The notes beneath the pieces were generated by a model. The model did no database searches, had not been told where the DNA came from, and saw only the letters and a program-made list of their open reading frames with translations. From Theocolax elegans (lineage: Eukaryota > Arthropoda > Insecta > Hymenoptera > Cerocephalidae), in NCBI GenBank assembly GCA_026168455.1, contig CM047430.1, positions 25,686,735-25,750,734 of the forward strand: a DNA stretch of 64,000 nt. Reading direction: 5' to 3'. Shown one piece after another: positions 61,617 through 64,000 of this stretch (within the stretch, counting starts at the first letter, position 1; each line of letters begins with the position of its first letter). The translations under genes were made by a program, and so were the position numbers.

Positions 61617-61698
61617 ATATATATATACAAACGCACATAAATAAAGGAACAATATGTTGGACATAATAAAGTTTTTTTATTATTATGTTACAGACAAA

Positions 61699-63461
61699 AT
61701 GGAGAAAATTATGTGCGCATTTTTCATCGTGATTCACGTTGTGATTGCGACGACTCAAAATAAGGCAATTGTAACAGAGCGAAATAACCCCGGCATCATT
61801 TTTAATCGATTGCAATAAATAGACTTTATTAAACAAGAATGGTGTATAATAAGTACAATTGACACACAGGAAGTTTTCGGAATCCAAGAAAATTTTACAA
61901 AAATAATACAAGATATTGTACAATCCGACACGTATACAAGGCTAAAGGACGCGGTAACGATAAGCAGAATTTATTTATTACAAGAAAAATGCGCGAGTTC
62001 TCTAGAATAAGAGACGCTTATATCACTTTAGCGACTTCATATTCGTCAGGGGACGAAGTTTTAGATTAAGTGGGGGGGGGGGACGAAAACGCATTTACAA
62101 AAAATTCATCACTAGATATAGTATCAATTATTACGCAAATGAGACATGACTCTCGAGAAGCAATGTTAGGAAGTGGTACAGCAAAGCATACATAGATAAT
62201 GAAATCATGCAAACTTTAGAAAAAATGTCTGTAGAAATGAAGCAACTGGAAGCAATATTACAAATACTACGAGGAGAAAAAGGAGTAATAGATATTGACA
62301 AATCGAGAATTGAGGAAACAATCAATCTAGCATTACAAAATTAGGGATAGTTACTTGGATATAGCCAACACGATAACAAGTTTATTGGCAACAACAAAGT
62401 TTTCCGGCGCTACAAGAAATTTAAGAATTATTTTAAAAATGATAGAAAAAGTATCCGAAACCAAGAGTCCGGTAAAAATTGAACAAATAAATGCGGCGAT
62501 AATTGCCGAGTTCGCTCCAAGAGAATTAACAATTTATAAAGATCACATAATTATGCAAATAATAATGCCAATGGTAGAAAAGGAAACGCACACTTTGTAC
62601 AAAATGCTTCCAGTGCCAGTTTTCCAACAACGGAATTTAATCCATAATGCAGCGTACATTCAACCCAGGGACGATTTTATAGCCTCTCTTCCCAACGGGG
62701 AAAAACATACCTTTTTAAGTACAACGCAGCTGTCGAGATGCATTAATTTACAAAGGAATTATATATGCGTAAGGGAAAACCCTGTGCATCTCCAACGAGA
62801 GTGTGAAAGCAAATTATTACTGGAACAAGACTATGCAACTTTTAGTTCATGTAGAATTAATTTTATGAAAGGCAAGATCTTATACATCATTAAAACTGCT
62901 CATCCAAGACACTATGTTTACTCAGTCGCAAAGCCTACACTCGTAAATGTATTTTGTCCAGGATTCGAGGAGACATACACTTTTTAACAAGCAGGAACGA
63001 TTTCCCTCTCAGCGGGCTGCCACATTAAGGTTCACGATAACATCTACTACGCTTCTGAGCTGCTGGTGAGAGAAAAGGACACGTACTATTTACCACCATT
63101 GCAGTTGATCGGAGCAGGGAAAAACCTTCCGAGCGATTTAAAACCGGATAAAACTATTAATGTTAAAATTGAAAATCAAATAACTGATGCTTACTTACAT
63201 GGAATGGTTATTATACTAATGCTTTTTGCCGGATACTTAATACTATGTCGATATATTTTCCAAAAATGTATTAGGAAATCAAGAAAAGACAAAGTAGAGT
63301 ACGTCCCAATGCGACCAGTTGATCCGACAATACAATGGAATTTCTTACCTCGAGAACACGTATATGCAACTCCGAGAACACCACCCAAGACGTATGAACC
63401 AGAACCACCTCCGAACACGCCAGTTTTATCCGAGAAAACTGAACCAAGTAACAATGTTTAA
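61699..63461 (+). pseudogene. F-type envelope gene of an errantivirus-like element (broken)
   Basis: The ATG (61699) stands five bases after a TATTATGTTACAG acceptor and begins a hydrophobic signal-like segment (AFFIVIHVVIA). Later pieces at 62355-62987 and 63066-63461 contain LFSA-like and SRCINLQRN, CVRENP and RECESKLL cysteine blocks, a membrane segment (MVIILMLFAGYLIL) and a basic, proline-rich cytoplasmic tail. Layout and length fit the baculovirus F-like env of insect errantiviruses, which mediates membrane fusion. Several stops and shifts between 61815 and 62350 and one at 62985 disable it. Confidence 0.65.
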
Positions 63462-63741
63462 GGCATTTAAAAATAACTTATAATTAACAATTACTTATTA
63501 TAATAAAAATATATAATGTAAACAGTATGCTCGCTTATCATTTAAATATAAATATTTATTTATAAATAAATTATAATAACTTTCGAACTTGCGCCATAAG
63601 TAAATATATGTATATGAATAGGATATAGATTATAAAAAAAACTTTGATTTTATCTATTTCTTTTTATCCAATCCAGGGCTTTCCCTGAATCATAATTAAG
63701 TCACGGGGGTGGAGAAAACATAAAATCCAACAGTACCAGCC
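63462..63741. other. AT-rich stretch with a short purine tract
   Basis: No gene is seen. GGGGGTGGAG at 63705-63714 could be a polypurine tract of the F-type env element; an LTR would then start near 63715. Confidence 0.4.
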
Positions 63742-63749
63742 TATAAATA
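63742..63749 (+). promoter_or_regulatory. TATA box
   Basis: TATAAATA stands about 75 bases before an ATG that opens a frame to the window edge. It could be the U3 promoter of an LTR or the promoter of a separate gene. Confidence 0.45.
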
Positions 63750-63824
63750 AGGGGGTTTCACGCTTGACAATCTATTCTTACTTGTAGCAACAACACGGCC
63801 ACACGTCAACCCTCACACACCAAG

Positions 63825-64000
63825 ATGAGCAACGACAACTGGGATATGGACATAGAACTCGATTCGTTAGTGGGATGGATGACGGAACAACGTGCTTTAA
63901 GAAGAACAACAGTCCTGTGGCAGTTTCTAAGAAAATACTTTTCTTTATGGGTATACCTAATGAGAGACGGTCAAGTACGTCGAACAACTCGTGCGCGGAT
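63825..64000 (+). CDS. Unrecognised frame running off the window
   Basis: From ATG 63825 the frame stays open for 58 codons to the last base. It starts MSNDNWDMDIELDSLV and continues with an aromatic and arginine-rich part (LWQFLRKYFSLW, RRTTRAR). A TATA box lies upstream at a suitable distance. The family is not recognised and the rest lies outside the window. Confidence 0.35.
   Translation, partial: MSNDNWDMDIELDSLVGWMTEQRALRRTTVLWQFLRKYFSLWVYLMRDGQVRRTTRAR

Overview
The window looks like repeat-rich, AT-rich nuclear DNA of an insect. Supporting signs are GT-AG introns, Ty3/gypsy elements of metavirus and errantivirus type, a jockey/CR1-like LINE, Helitron and Kolobok-type DNA transposons, and a chuvirus-type glycoprotein gene carried by a retroelement. 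That last trait is well known from insects and common in ants. A hymenopteran is my guess; the sequence alone does not prove it.

Only one plausible host gene is present: the 3' part of a BEN-domain gene (1357-2601, + strand, four exons). Next come small inverted-repeat elements and a run of 232-bp tandem repeats. One of those repeats is interrupted by a 3.0-kb foldback element flanked by TTAA (4147-7170). A segment of about 3.0 kb is then tandemly duplicated (5830-8842 and 8843-11864). The two copies differ almost only by single-base indels in homopolymers. Each copy holds a sequence that can be folded as a type III hammerhead ribozyme. From 11.6 to 14.9 kb there are nested terminal-inverted-repeat elements with a tRNA-like palindrome at the centre. 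From 15.9 to 17.7 kb lies a decayed, intron-containing relic of a LARP1-type DM15 gene.

From 18.3 to 30.6 kb there is an LTR remnant, a 5'-truncated LINE and a nearly complete Ty3/gypsy element with two LTRs and AGTA target duplications (22052-30646). A 645-bp TTAA MITE follows. On the minus strand from 33.5 to 41.8 kb is a Helitron-type helicase remnant with an Ulp1/C48-like protease. The protease is cut by two later insertions: a 4.9-kb Kolobok-like transposon (35924-40859, TTAA) with a three-exon transposase fused to a DEDDh exonuclease, and a 604-bp MITE with a 9-bp target duplication (41108-41711).

From 42.3 to 48.6 kb is a minus-strand gypsy element that lacks its integrase and its 5' LTR. 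From about 48.8 to 58.4 kb is a plus-strand errantivirus-like element with a tRNA-Pro type primer site, gag, protease, RT/RNase H and integrase. Its env position holds a glycoprotein of chuvirus type. After it come a gag fragment, an unrecognised cysteine-rich reading frame, a 1.65-kb near-perfect hairpin element (59963-61616), an F-type errantiviral env and, at the window edge, a TATA box with the start of an open frame. Most coding regions are broken. The homopolymer differences between the two 3-kb copies suggest that some frameshifts may be assembly errors, whereas in-frame stops from base changes look like real decay.
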